Shown here: piece after piece, positions 1-10,897 of the stretch
Position numbering within the stretch: position 1 is the first letter of the stretch
Layout of the letters: the number at the start of each line of letters is the position of its first letter
From: Arabidopsis thaliana
Taxonomy: Eukaryota > Streptophyta > Magnoliopsida > Brassicales > Brassicaceae
Length of the DNA: 64,000 nucleotides
Assembly (NCBI RefSeq): GCF_000001735.4
Contig: NC_003070.9
Span: 22,305,971 to 22,369,970 of the forward strand
Reading direction: 5' to 3'
Notes under the pieces: model-generated
Told to the model about the DNA's origin: nothing
Database searches by the model: none
The model's input: only the letters and a program-made list of their open reading frames with translations
Translations under genes and position numbers: made by a program

Positions 1-17
1 CAGAGCTAGAAATGTGT

Positions 18-2122
18 TTAAGGTCGCCGGTGAAATTTAGAGAAGTCCGGTGGTCGGCGGTGCATATAAGCAGTTCTCCCTTCAGTAGCTTCTTCGGTTC
101 CATAGAATAAGAGTGTCGCATCACCACCGAGTCCCTGCAGCAAGAAAAGTTTGTAAATCCGTTAAAAAACTGTGTGCTAGTGGGTTGCATAAGAACTGAA
201 CCTATCCAAATTGTGATTTTGTGACTTAGATTGCAAATTTGACTAATAGGATTTTGTTCCTTTAGAACGGAAAAAGACTAAGCAAGTTGATTGAAGGAGG
301 TACCTGAAGGCCGGCATGGCCATCATCAACTGCATTAAGTGCTGCCTTAAGTACTCGGATTGCAGTTGGACTGTTCCGTAAGATTTCTCTGCACCATTTC
401 ACAGTTTCTTTCTCCAAATCCTCTAGCTGGAACAGAAAAATAGGTCTCAGTGAAGGAACAAAACAATTACCAACAAATAGACTGATTTTTTTGTGTATCT
501 GTGACAACACTATGGGGTTTACTGGTAAAATTTACCGGTACAACTGTATTGATAAGTCCCATTTTCTCTGCTTCAGAAGCTGTGTAGAACCTCGTCATAA
601 ACCACATTTCTCGTGCCTTTTTAGGACCAACCTGTATACATTCATACACTTTGATTAGCCTATGTTTGTTAGATTTTGGATATTGCATTGCAGTAATAGT
701 GAGTTCAATTACCAGACGAGACATGATGGAACTTCCATAACCAGCATCAAAACTTCCAACCTGCAGACATCAAGTCAATCCACATAATCAGTGGGGATTA
801 GTAATAACTCTAGTACTTACTTCACTTACACAGTCAATTCAAGGCTGAAACAGAAGCTAGAGGGAAAACCTTAGGACCCGTTTGACCAAAAATCGCATTA
901 TCAGCTGCAATTGTTAGATCGCAGACCATGTGCAAAATGTGTCCTCCTCCAACAGCATAACCAGCTACCTGACTCAGTCCAAAATCAAACAGATCAACCT
1001 CAGGAACTAGCTAATCCAGGATTAGTACAAAGATGCATACAGTAAACGAGCAGTTGTTTGAAGGTACTTACCATTGCAATAACTGGCTTTGGCAATCTGC
1101 GGATTTGAACCTGAGTAGAAACAGAAGAAGGAAGGTGGAAAATACATGAGCCCGATAAGGATGAGGAAACCCAAACTTTTTATTGTCTTGTCCATCAAGG
1201 ACATACCTGAAGATCAAGAACATTAAGGCGGCCAACGTCATTGGGATCAGCATACCCGTCTTGTGTTCTCAAAGCCTGATCACCACCACTGCAAAATGCT
1301 TTTGTTCCCTAAACCATCAATATCACTATTCAGAACAATCGTTTCACAAACAAATTAAAAACAAAAAAATAGGAATACAATCGAACTCTTTGTCAACAGT
1401 CATCAACTCAAATGTAGGATTTGATCTTGGCACTTATGAGACTCAACACAAAGCTCATAGCTAGACACACTGACTTAAGTAAAATAACCTAAATCCATAT
1501 TTTTCTTCCTAGACTCCATCTTCAATGTTCATACACATACGCAAATTAACTCTGATATAGTTCTTCTATTACATTTTAATGCTTCATAGCATTTAACTAG
1601 CAGATATCAATTCAAATACCAAGAGCTTTACCTTGCCGGTGAGTATGATGACTCCTACAGAGCTATCATCTCTAGCATCATTAAACGCACGCATAAGCTC
1701 CTTCACAGTCTGAGGCCGGAACGCATTTCTTCTCTCTGGCCGGTTTATAGTAATCTACATAAACCCCAGAAACCAAAAACTATGCAATTCAAAACCCACT
1801 TCACCAAATACATAACTCTCTCAGGAATATCATCAAACACTTTACAAGCACAAACCTTTGCAATGCCTTCATCAAGGGCTTTCTCATAAATAATATCAAC
1901 AAACTCCTTGTTATCTCCTTCACCAAAGAAATCAGTTTTTTTCCAAACGACTTCGTGGGTCGGAACTTCACCGTGAACCTTATGGAATCTATCATCCATC
2001 GACGAAGCACTACAGAGTTCCACTGAGTCAGCACGAGCTGGACTGAATCCGATAGGGATGAGATGATTGGTGACGACGGAGAGTCGTCGGCTCGCCGAGC
2101 CAAGCTCATTGGAATCCGCCAT
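18..2122 (-). CDS. ECHID: 1,4-dihydroxy-2-naphthoyl-CoA synthase (naphthoate synthase, MenB), 9 exons, 337 aa
   Basis: It closes the naphthalene ring of o-succinylbenzoyl-CoA in phylloquinone (vitamin K1) synthesis. Exons, read on the minus strand: 2122-1856, 1754-1632, 1308-1207, 1110-1072, 968-870, 760-713, 631-536, 426-304 and 134-18. All introns are GT-AG and phase 0, and the total is 337 codons plus TAA. The start is the ATG at 2122; the frame is open further upstream but has no better ATG. Residues 13-21 (RLSVVTNHL) fit the peroxisomal PTS2 pattern R-L-x5-H-L. The crotonase fold shows in the oxyanion-hole segment SGGDQAL (about 137-143), the AGYAVGGGH loop, and [14 protein letters not shown]. 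Glycine in QTGP is typical of bicarbonate-dependent MenB enzymes. Identity is firm; peroxisomal location follows from the PTS2 and published work on this family. Confidence 0.96.
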
Positions 2123-2820
2123 TGGATAGGATGACGAGAGATAGAGAAAGATGATGAAGACTACCAAAGATTCTAGAGCATGGGCTTTGACAATGGTGGT
2201 GATAATACATTTTTCAATTGAAAAAAGACAACAAAATTAATTAAAAATTTCCTAAAAGAAGGTTCAAGCTTTGCAGAATCAGAGGAAGTGGACAGAATTG
2301 CTTCGCGCTCTGTCTCTTTCCATAAAAACGTTTTTGACGATGAGATAAGATAAGGCAAAACGCAAGAAAACGTGCGTTTCAATTGTAGTTATTTCCATAA
2401 ATACCCTTTTATGCGCATAATACTCAAAATCAATCAAAAGTTTAAGATTTGACTGTAATACGCCCAGCTTCTTCGTTATATGAAAAGAGTTGTTTCATTC
2501 CTCTTGAAGTTATTTTCCATTCAAAATAACCTCTGATGTATCTACTAAATAAACTCTGTTTACAGTTATTAATGTTAACCACACACAAAAAAAATCCTTT
2601 TGTCCCAAAAACTTGAATATATTGCAATGAAATTATCAAATTAACCTAGAGGATTTACACTTAGAAAAAGCAACGGAGAAAGTAATGGCTGCTATCAAGA
2701 ACCTATAACTATAGCTAACCGTCTATGAATTCTCTAACTCTGAAGCTACGCAACAACCTGCCGTGTTCTTGTAAGCCAATACAAGTGATCTATGCTACCA
2801 CTTCTCATCTCATCTCTGAC
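2123..2820. other. Intergenic: ECHID upstream region and 3' flank of the SWIM gene
   Basis: AT-rich sequence between two minus-strand genes, with no supportable gene. The ECHID promoter and leader lie at about 2123-2450. The short open frames at 2173-2639 have no codon or family signal. Confidence 0.6.
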
Positions 2821-5307
2821 TTATCGCTTTCTTTTCTGGCTTCTTTTCTTTGTAAAGGCAGCAATAGATGCAGGAATGCCTATGGTTGTTCGGCCTTTCT
2901 TACAACCCCATTTCACTGGCAAATCATTGACTATATTGCTGATATCATTTGTTCCGCTTAATCGCACCAACTGCTTTATCTGATCAAACATCTGCAGCGT
3001 CAATGCCATCGACAGATCCAAAGCTATCGAGTCATCCATAGGTTTCATCTTAATGTTTCTCAGTTTCTCTTTGAAGGAACGCAAGGACATTGAGTCACCA
3101 TATCCTTCGCGGTTTTCACACATTGTATTTACCTTTATGATGTGTTTGCATAGATTTCCTTGCAAAGACCAAGTGCAATCACAGAAAGCAAACTCCGAAC
3201 CTGGGTTCCACACGACTCGTGTTACATCGCTATCTCTCTGAGACTGAACCTTCGCTAGAAGGATATTGTTTTCGTCTAGTGTAACAGCAGAGTCAGGAAT
3301 CTCCATCGCTCGGTACCATGATGTTGAAGCAATGTATTCTTCTTTAACATTCTGGAAAGAATCACTTTCATCAGCATACCGATCAAGCCAATAACTAGAA
3401 TGAAGTTCAGTCGTCAGCTTGTGTACCAACCAATCTACTCTCTGAAGGGCACCGAGGTGTGTATCGTCAAACAATTTTACTTTCAGCTTTATATGGTAAG
3501 CTTCTATCGCACCACATGCTTCTTGGCTTGCAAGCGGAAGACTTTTCATAGTTGAAAGCCACATTCCTGCAATAATTGAAGAAGATATGAGGCACTAAGA
3601 CCGAGTACATGTGAACTTGATTGCGGTGTTCCCAAAGGTTCTATATAATAAGGATGAGAAGGTGAAAAGTTAAGGCCCTAACCTATTTTAGGCAACCAAG
3701 TGGATGTGAAATACTGCATGAACGCGGTTTGATCAACAAAATCCTGCGTTAACTTTTCTAAAGCCTTTGTTGTATCTACTCCATCCCAAATACTGTACAC
3801 GAGTTCTCCTAGACATTTGAATAAATCTCTTTGAACCTCAATGCTATCGCACTTCTTCACAACATTTCGAAGCCATGATCTACGAACACGCCAGAGAGAG
3901 AAAAGGATGGGGCAACAAAATGTGTCCCTGGAAACACAAAAAATGAATCCAGTCAGTTCACAATAGACTGTTTATCCTATTTTCGAAGCTTTCTACAAAG
4001 TTGAAGAACCATCATTCATGCCTTATGGGATCAGTCTCCGTTGCAGCATCGTCAATGATAAAGCCATTGATTTTGAAACCAGGCTCAACACTCTGGGCGC
4101 GTTGGAGTAGTATTTTCATCCACTTCTCAACATCAGATTTCAAATAGCTACGCGAGATAATCCAAGCGACAGGGAGAGCATGATGTCTTGAATCAAATAC
4201 AAGAAGCGTGCACAGAGGATACTGCCACAATGTTTAGGAGATCAGGATAAAGCACATAAATTTCACAAAAGCAGAGACAGACATAAGAACAAGATCCATT
4301 TTACCTTAAGTCTTTTTATCCCAAAAGTCGAATCAGCTGCAACAAGACTACAATGCCCAAAACGCACAAGCTGCTGCAACTGCCACTCCGTTTGAATCCC
4401 CAACATAAACTGATCCGTCTCCGAAGATTCCTGATAAAAGAAGATGGATTTCTTGTTGCGCTCAGCCCAAATCTTGATACTAGCTTGATCATCTAAATCC
4501 AGCTCATGAGTGGAACGTTTGATAATCATCCCAAGTTTATGAACATACTGAGAGGCAAGACTATCAACAGTTGCATCAGAACCACAATACCTCTGAATCC
4601 CTTCAATATGTTTCTCCAAAACGTTTTCTTCAGGAATCCCAAGATAGATCATAGACATAGTTTGCTGCTGAATCTCATTACATATATAAGGAATCTTCTT
4701 AGCACCAGGACCAATCGCATCTCTATCAAGAGGTCCATGACAAACGAACCCAGCTTTGTTGACATGTCGTCTCTCATTGTATATAAGAAGCGCAAGTGAA
4801 GGACGAGCATAGAGTCGTTTAACCACAAAATGACATGTACATCCTCTCATAGATTGAGGTCTCGCAGCTCGATTTCTAGTGTTGAGACGATATTTCCTAC
4901 TGGGTAACACACCACCACCTTCTCCATAGTTCTCAGGACCAAATGAACACCAATACCTTCAATAAGAAGTAAAACAAATGAAAACCACAAGTGAAAAATG
5001 AGATCTTTGAGTACTTTGAAACTGAAATGGAAACTTACAGTCTATATTCCAAATACTCGTCGCTCTTGTACTCTTTGAGACTGCCTCGAGAGCGTTTTCT
5101 TCCTCTTTCGATGTGGAATCGTGTAGGGCACTCTGCGTTTGAGCATTCTCCGATGATGAATTCGTCGACTCTTGCGTATGGAACTAATGCTACTTGGTCG
5201 TGATGCTCTGATGTTCCGAATTTGGTCCAGGTCAAATCAGCCCATGAAAAGTCTTCTACTTGTGGGTTTTGCACTGGAATCTCTTCTAATGATTCGACTA
5301 TTTCCAT
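2821..5307 (-). CDS. SWIM zinc-finger protein with MULE-transposase-like core, 5 exons, 703 aa
   Basis: Exons: 5307-5039, 4956-4305, 4221-4022, 3927-3683 and 3566-2821, which sum to 704 codons with TAA. The start is the ATG at 5307 (MEIVESLEE). The longer frame to 5337 begins with GTG and is not needed. The middle of the protein (AADSTFGIKRLKYPLC, then GFIIDDAATETDP) resembles a MULE transposase catalytic domain. Near residue 590, FCDCTWSLQGNLCKHIIKV fits the SWIM pattern CxCx(n)CxH. The C-terminus is basic (KKRSQKRKR) and may be a nuclear signal. Intron 3 must use a GC donor (4020-4021), since only that keeps the frame into GGACACATTT. The family is plant nuclear proteins thought to derive from transposases; molecular function is unknown. 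Known as At1g60560, from memory. Confidence 0.92.
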
Positions 5308-5865
5308 CTCTGTTTTGAGTGAGCTGTGCGACTGCACAGGTCCCAGAAATTAGGTTTTTTTTAAGAGAGGAATTGAATTTGGAAGAAGAAGATGAATATT
5401 GGAGAGGAAATGAGAAATGTTATTACAAACAAGTCCACGTATTATTATTTATTTTAACAGTCGCCCTTATATTTCTAATTTGTTAATTTTGTCCTAAATA
5501 TTTAAAATGAGCCTCGGGGAACCATTGTTTTTGCTTTTTCGTCCCCAGCAAAATGGCTATATGTTTGATAAAAAAAAAAAGACATGAGTATAAGGATGAA
5601 AATAAAACAGATCTTTCATATGTTAATCATTTTTTGGTGATTACTTCAATATACTGTACAAAATGTATCTGATTTTGTGGAAAAAAAATTCAGAATGATA
5701 CGAAAAAAGTAAACAATATGTGGAACTACGTATGGGCTTGATTACTGGGGCAGATCTTTTGATTCGGCCCATACATTATGCAGTGCAAATCCTAACACCT
5801 GAGCCATGAACTACATACGTTTGCCAAGTTGGGAAAATTCATTTGAAAACCCTAACACCTGAGCC
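5308..5865. promoter_or_regulatory. Shared head-to-head upstream region (SWIM gene / F-box gene)
   Basis: 558 bp separate the two divergent start codons. At 5730-5774 there is an inverted pair, GTATGGGC then GCCCATAC, built on TGGGC (site II / TCP-type) cores. A telo-box-like AAACCCTAA lies at 5847-5855 and overlaps the second copy of a 19-bp direct repeat. Bidirectional use is an inference from the layout. Confidence 0.5.
5806..5862 (+). CDS. Upstream ORF of the F-box gene, 18 codons
   Basis: An ATG at 5806 opens an 18-codon frame (MNYIRLPSWENSFENPNT) that stops with TGA at 5860-5862, three bases before the main ATG at 5866. The ATG sits in a 19-bp sequence (5791-5809) repeated exactly 60 bp later around the main start (5851-5869). 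Translation is unproven and depends on the transcript starting upstream of 5806. Confidence 0.35.
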   Translation: MNYIRLPSWENSFENPNT

Positions 5866-7011
5866 ATGAGCGACGATGAAGAGCCACCGCTGAAGAAGAA
5901 TAAGCTGCCAGTAGAAGAACCAACCTTGATTCCTTCACTTCCAGAGGAGTTGATATTGAGTATCTTAGCCCGCGTCTCGAGATTGTCTTATCGATCTCTC
6001 TCCTTAGTCTGCAAGCGCTTCCACTCGCTCCTTACTTCAGGAGAGATTTACCGGTTCCGGTCACTATCAGGTTATACCGAGAATTGTCTCTATGTGTGCT
6101 TACGTTTCTCTCATACTGGCCGTAGCCATCGCTGGTTCATGCTTCGTGAGAAGAACAAGTCAAGTGGGTATGTTTTGGCACCAATCCCAATTTCCCATTC
6201 TCCTTCTTTGCACGCGTCGAGTATCGTGGCGGTTGGTTCTAAAATCTACAAAATTGGCGGAGTCATGGATGGATCTAGTGTTTCAATCCTAGACTGCTGG
6301 TCTCACAGGTGGCTCGAAGCTCCAAGCATGCAGATGGAACGGGACCGCCCATCAGCCAATTTAATTGATGGAAAGATATACGTAACAGGAGGCTGTCACA
6401 GAGGCTCCTACAATCCATCAAAGTGGATGGAGGTTTTCGATCTAAAAACCGAAACTTGGGAGCCTGTATTGTGCCGTTCAGATAGATTGACGTTCGAGAG
6501 TTATCATGAACGAACTAATAACTTATTGGTTGATGGAAAGCTATACATTTTTTGGGCTGATAAGGGTGTGGTTTACAATCCCAAGGATGATACATGGGAT
6601 AGTTTAGAAGTACCGGAGATGGATATGTGTTTGACATTGTTTTATTGTTGTGTGATAGAGAACGTGCTTTATGATTTTTTTTACGAAGAACTTGATATCA
6701 AATGGTATGACACTAAGGCAAGAACTTGGAGAAGTTTGTTGAATGGTATGAGAGAACTGCATAAGTTTGTTCGTCATGCCAGTGTTACGTTGGCGGATTA
6801 TGGTGGGAAAATGGTAATGTTTTGGGATAAGTTTGTGGCTTCTGGTGATGGTCTTGGCTTTCATAAAACGATGATGTGGTGTGCGATGATTGCACTTGAA
6901 AGAAGTGATAGTGGAGAGATTTGGGGGAAGGTCGAGTGGTTTGGTCCAGTGCTTCCAAATCAAATTCCCCTGGAATATGCATTTGAGTATGTCGGTTCTG
7001 TCAAAGTTTGA
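5866..7011 (+). CDS. F-box / kelch-repeat protein, intronless, 381 aa
   Basis: Substrate-recognition subunit expected to bind SKP1 and CUL1 in an SCF ubiquitin ligase; the target is unknown. The F-box spans about residues 22-67 (PSLPEELILSILARV, then SLVCKRFHSLL). It is followed by kelch-type repeats with GG and W landmarks: VGSKIYKIGG, LIDGKIYVTGG, DLKTETWEPV, NPKDDTWDSL and DTKARTWRSL. The single exon and the length near 380 aa are normal for the large Arabidopsis F-box/kelch family. The N-terminus MSDDEEPPLKKNK is acidic then basic. The gene diverges from the SWIM gene. A family label is safe; a specific function is not. At1g60570 from memory. Confidence 0.93.
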   Translation: MSDDEEPPLKKNKLPVEEPTLIPSLPEELILSILARVSRLSYRSLSLVCKRFHSLLTSGEIYRFRSLSGYTENCLYVCLRFSHTGRSHRWFMLREKNKSSGYVLAPIPISHSPSLHASSIVAVGSKIYKIGGVMDGSSVSILDCWSHRWLEAPSMQMERDRPSANLIDGKIYVTGGCHRGSYNPSKWMEVFDLKTETWEPVLCRSDRLTFESYHERTNNLLVDGKLYIFWADKGVVYNPKDDTWDSLEVPEMDMCLTLFYCCVIENVLYDFFYEELDIKWYDTKARTWRSLLNGMRELHKFVRHASVTLADYGGKMVMFWDKFVASGDGLGFHKTMMWCAMIALERSDSGEIWGKVEWFGPVLPNQIPLEYAFEYVGSVKV

Positions 7012-8455
7012 TGAATGCCATAAGAGTCACACTTAAATGTGGTGAATCTTTAGTGTGAGTCATGCGGGTGTTATATCATATTGTTGGAGGATTGTCTTTC
7101 TTGTTTCAAGTTTTCTGCAAAAACATCATTTCATTTGTAACGCTTTGATGGTTTCTTTTTTTGTTTTGTAGTGCTAAAGGCTGTCATGATTCAACCATAT
7201 GTTGTGATTATGATACATTTCATCAAATTTATTGTTAATTTCATGATCGAAGTAAAGAAAGCCTGTAATGAAACTAAAAACTTCGTTCACATGTCTTTAA
7301 AACATTAATTAACGACATGATTCATCTTTTGGGGAAAAAAAAGAAAATAAAAAGAGCTCAGTACAAGGCTTATATAACATCCGAAAGTTCAGATGTGTTC
7401 AATGGACCCAACCATTGCAGAAACCTAAATCCTCACAGCTCAATGCACCAGCCGGGAATCGAACCCGGGTCTGTACCGTGGCAGGGTACTATTCTACCAC
7501 TAGACCACTGGTGCTACTTGCCTATGTTGTTTATTTTAGTTCATCTTGTAATTTGTAAAATAGCCCTAGCGAACGTTGTTTTGAGTCTTTTGACTTTGCT
7601 ACAACGATTTATTTTAGTTTAGCTCATTCTTATACAATATAGCTATTCAAAAGACTTAAAAGGTGATTGTGGTGTCAATTAGCATTGTCTTTAGCAATGT
7701 TGGTGCAAATTCAACTCTCTTTTATTAATTCCAATAATAAATCCAAAAAATATCTACCGACGTAAATGAATTGAAACAAAAACAAAAGATAGTATAAAAC
7801 AAAAACATCAGGTCCTGCACAAATCTCTTCCACATAAACTCCTAAAGCACTGACTTCATTACATGCCTCTCCAAAAAATCCCGTATAAAAGAAAAAAATA
7901 ATGCAATTCCTATATAGACAAATCGGTCTGTAAAAAAAAATACTTGATTTAATTCAGGTTGGATAAAGAAGATCCAAAACCAACAATACTTGCATATATA
8001 CTGTATATGATGAGTTAAAGGAATGCATTATAGTTCATAGAAATTACACTAGTTAATCAATTAATAGTGATTAGTGCATCATAAACCTCTAATCCAAACA
8101 CTGACAAGATTTAGTCGCGCGGTAACAAATTTCTAGTTGCACCTTCTTACTTACAATTTCTGTTTTCAAGAAACATAAACCAAAACAATTTGGACCATTA
8201 TGATATATGTGAAACAATCAAACTATATGTTATACAAACAATATACATATACTGCTTCAACAAAGCAATTAGGCAGTTCTTGTTTTTGATTTCTCTCTTA
8301 AGAGTCTGTCTTAATTACTTTAGAGAAGGAAAAAAAAAGCACTTTCTAATCTTCTAAACAGTCCACAACACTTTCACACAAACGGGACAAATCAATAGAG
8401 TCCGTATGAAGTACTAATATTATTTTTTCCTAATGATTTTGCATTCCCCTGTAGG
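7012..8455. other. Intergenic with one tRNA gene
   Basis: 3' flank of the F-box gene, then tRNA-Gly, then about 900 bp of AT-rich sequence up to the stop of the convergent polygalacturonase gene. I see no other gene here. Confidence 0.6.
7444..7514 (-). tRNA. tRNA-Gly (anticodon GCC)
   Basis: 71 nt, reading GCACCAGTGGTCTAGTGGTA at the 5' end on the minus strand. The acceptor stem GCACCAG pairs with CTGGTGC, with discriminator A. The D-arm carries the A-box TGGTCTAGTGG. The anticodon loop CTGCCAC gives anticodon GCC. The T-arm contains the B-box GGTTCGATTCC. There is no intron, and no encoded CCA. No TTTT run is visible within about 25 bp downstream, so the Pol III stop is unclear. Confidence 0.96.
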
Positions 8456-10897
8456 TCATAAACATATATCATGATCTGAATGGACTCCATTTCGCGCTGG
8501 CTTTCCGATCTGTAAGCAATCAATCGGTGGAACGGTTGCGGAATTGAGCTCTCCAAATGTTTTCCAACAAAATGGATCGTACATGTGGTATTGTAGTTGC
8601 ACTGGTTTTAGCTCTATGCCTGATAATTGCACGTCTATGCAAGGGAAACTGTCACTGCAAGCAAAATGCACAGGCTTCACGGTGTAAGTGCCTCGTATCT
8701 TCTCATATGTGACTCCTTCTACGGACACTGCTGAAGTATGGTTCATGCATTTGCTGTGATCACAGTAGAATTGATCGATCACTATCGGTAGCTGAACCTC
8801 TGTGAGTTGAATATTTGAGAAAAGTATTCCTTTCACTGACCCTATACCTCCCTGTATTCACATTGAAGCTGTTAAGTTTCATGAGCTTCCAAACCAAATC
8901 ACTCATTCGTTTTTTTTATGAAAGTGTTAATCATTACCTGCCAAGTCTTGATCCGGACACCGGTCATTGTGTTGTGCATAACGACATCTCGGACTGTTAT
9001 GTTGGAGACACAGGCTTTGGTACTGTCTTTACCAAGGCTACCAATGCTGATTCCATGCCCTGGTCCACAATTCACATTGTGAACATACACATTGGAGCAA
9101 CCGGTTTGAATCGAAATACAATCGTCTCCTGGAAAAACAGAGGGAAATCAACGATATTAAGACCCGATATTTACGAGTTTTATAACGATTTTTTCGATTA
9201 CAATTAGTTCGTACCGCAAGCTAGTGTGGTGGTGTGAATCATGACATCTCTGGTGTTCTGAAGATGAATCCCATCTGTGTTTGGACTGTCTCCGGGAGAA
9301 GACACATTCACGTCATGAACTAAAACCTTGACACAGTTATCAAATTTGAGGTGACATTGAGGACTGTTCTGTATAGTTATACCCGTCACAGTCACATCGA
9401 TACTGCCATAAAACCTCAGCGCCTATACCGTAAAACGCAAGCTAAGGTAAGCAAAAGAATTCACTGAGTTGTAAAAACATGTAGCGACTACTAAATCATT
9501 TATATTTCTCACCGTTGGTTTAATACTTGGCATTCTCCAATTAAGTTCACTTCTTATCTGTCATGTGACAAAAATACAAAAACAGAGTTTGGTGTTAGAT
9601 AAAGAAACTTGAGTAGATTTTATAGAATGAGATGATGAAGAAGTTTTTTACCGGCATTGGAGGACGTTCTTGGACCGAGTTGTTCAACGGGACAATGAGC
9701 TTAAAGTCATCGTCGATAGGATAATCGGAAAGGTAATCTTGTTGCCACCAAACAGTGCCTCTTCCATCAATAACACCATTACCTTGTATTGTAATTCCGC
9801 TAAGCTTCGTGAACTCAATCCACCACATTAACCCTCCTCCCCACGATTCAGTATCGGTAGGAGCTACAATCATCCCCTCCAGCTGCAAGCAATAAATATC
9901 TCACATCTTTCAATCCAAAAGGTTCATTTTTGTTTTAAAATCTTGCAAATGTCATAAATTTTCTCACTTGGAATACAATGTTTGCTTGACAATAAGGACC
10001 CGAGAATGAAATCGGGCCAACGAGGAAGATGTAGTCAGGCGGTATGATCATCGTTGAGGCCTCGACTTTGCAGGCAGATGCCCATGCAGCTTCAAACGCC
10101 TGCAGAATTGTTACCACTCGTCATTGTTTGGTTTAAGACTAAAACACAATTACGGAGGAAAAAAACAGAGAATATGGTCCACTCTTAAATCGGGTATTTT
10201 TGTTGTTATTTCTCTCTATGCTCGTTTGTTAGTTTATTGGGGAATTTAATTAAAACATTGAGAGGAAAAAAGAAAAAAGTTATGACTTTACAGAACAGAG
10301 AGAAAACTTTTTTTATGCTCTGTTTCTTGTTCTGTCTCGTGTTACCTTCTCAACTGTAATTCACATTATGGTTATTTTTTAGAAACAATTCTCATGAAAG
10401 CGAGATTAAAATTCTTGATTAGTCAAGAACAACTAGATTGAATTTTGTAACGGATTATGAATCTTTTGAGTCTGTACCTGAGTGTCATCACTCATTCCAT
10501 CACCCTTAGCTCCAAAATCAAGCACATTGAATTGTTGAGAGTCCTCAACTGGCTGCAGCGGAAGAGGTGTTGGTGGTGGTTGGACATGTGGTGGTGGTGG
10601 TTGTTGAACTTGTGGTGGCTGTGACACAACAGGTGAACCGTCGTTGGATTTTGGCGGCTGAGTTTTCATCTTCGGTTTTGGTTTTGACTTATGGGACATG
10701 TGGTGGTGGTTGTTCTCATGGCTTTTTGGTTTCTTGCTGGACAAGGAATCAGACAAAGAGGAGGAGCTCCTATGGTGGTGTCTCCAATGTCTTCCTCTTC
10801 TGGCAATGCAGGTCTCTAGAGTTGCAGACCAGACCAGGATTGTCACTAAAGTCATCATTGTGATGCTTCTCAGCGTTAAACTCTCTCTCGTTATCAT
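8456..10897 (-). CDS. Polygalacturonase (GH28, pectin-lyase-like fold), 7 exons, 540 aa
   Basis: Predicted secreted or wall-acting enzyme that hydrolyses homogalacturonan. Exons: 10897-10478, 10099-9968, 9882-9652, 9557-9513, 9422-9215, 9128-8938 and 8851-8456. All are GT-AG, giving 540 codons plus TGA. The GH28 landmarks are all present: NTDG (324-327), GDDC (346-349), GPGHGISIG (367-375) and RIK (404-406). So it should be active. The N-terminus has a hydrophobic stretch (about 15-32), then an unusual 90-residue linker rich in His, Ser, Lys and Pro (about 37-120) before the catalytic domain starts at [12 protein letters not shown]. That linker suggests wall tethering or a membrane-anchored form (inference). 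At1g60590 from memory. Confidence 0.94.

Noticed and set aside
6604-6982. Minus-strand open frames opposite the F-box gene
   Set aside because: Shadows of the F-box coding sequence on the other strand.
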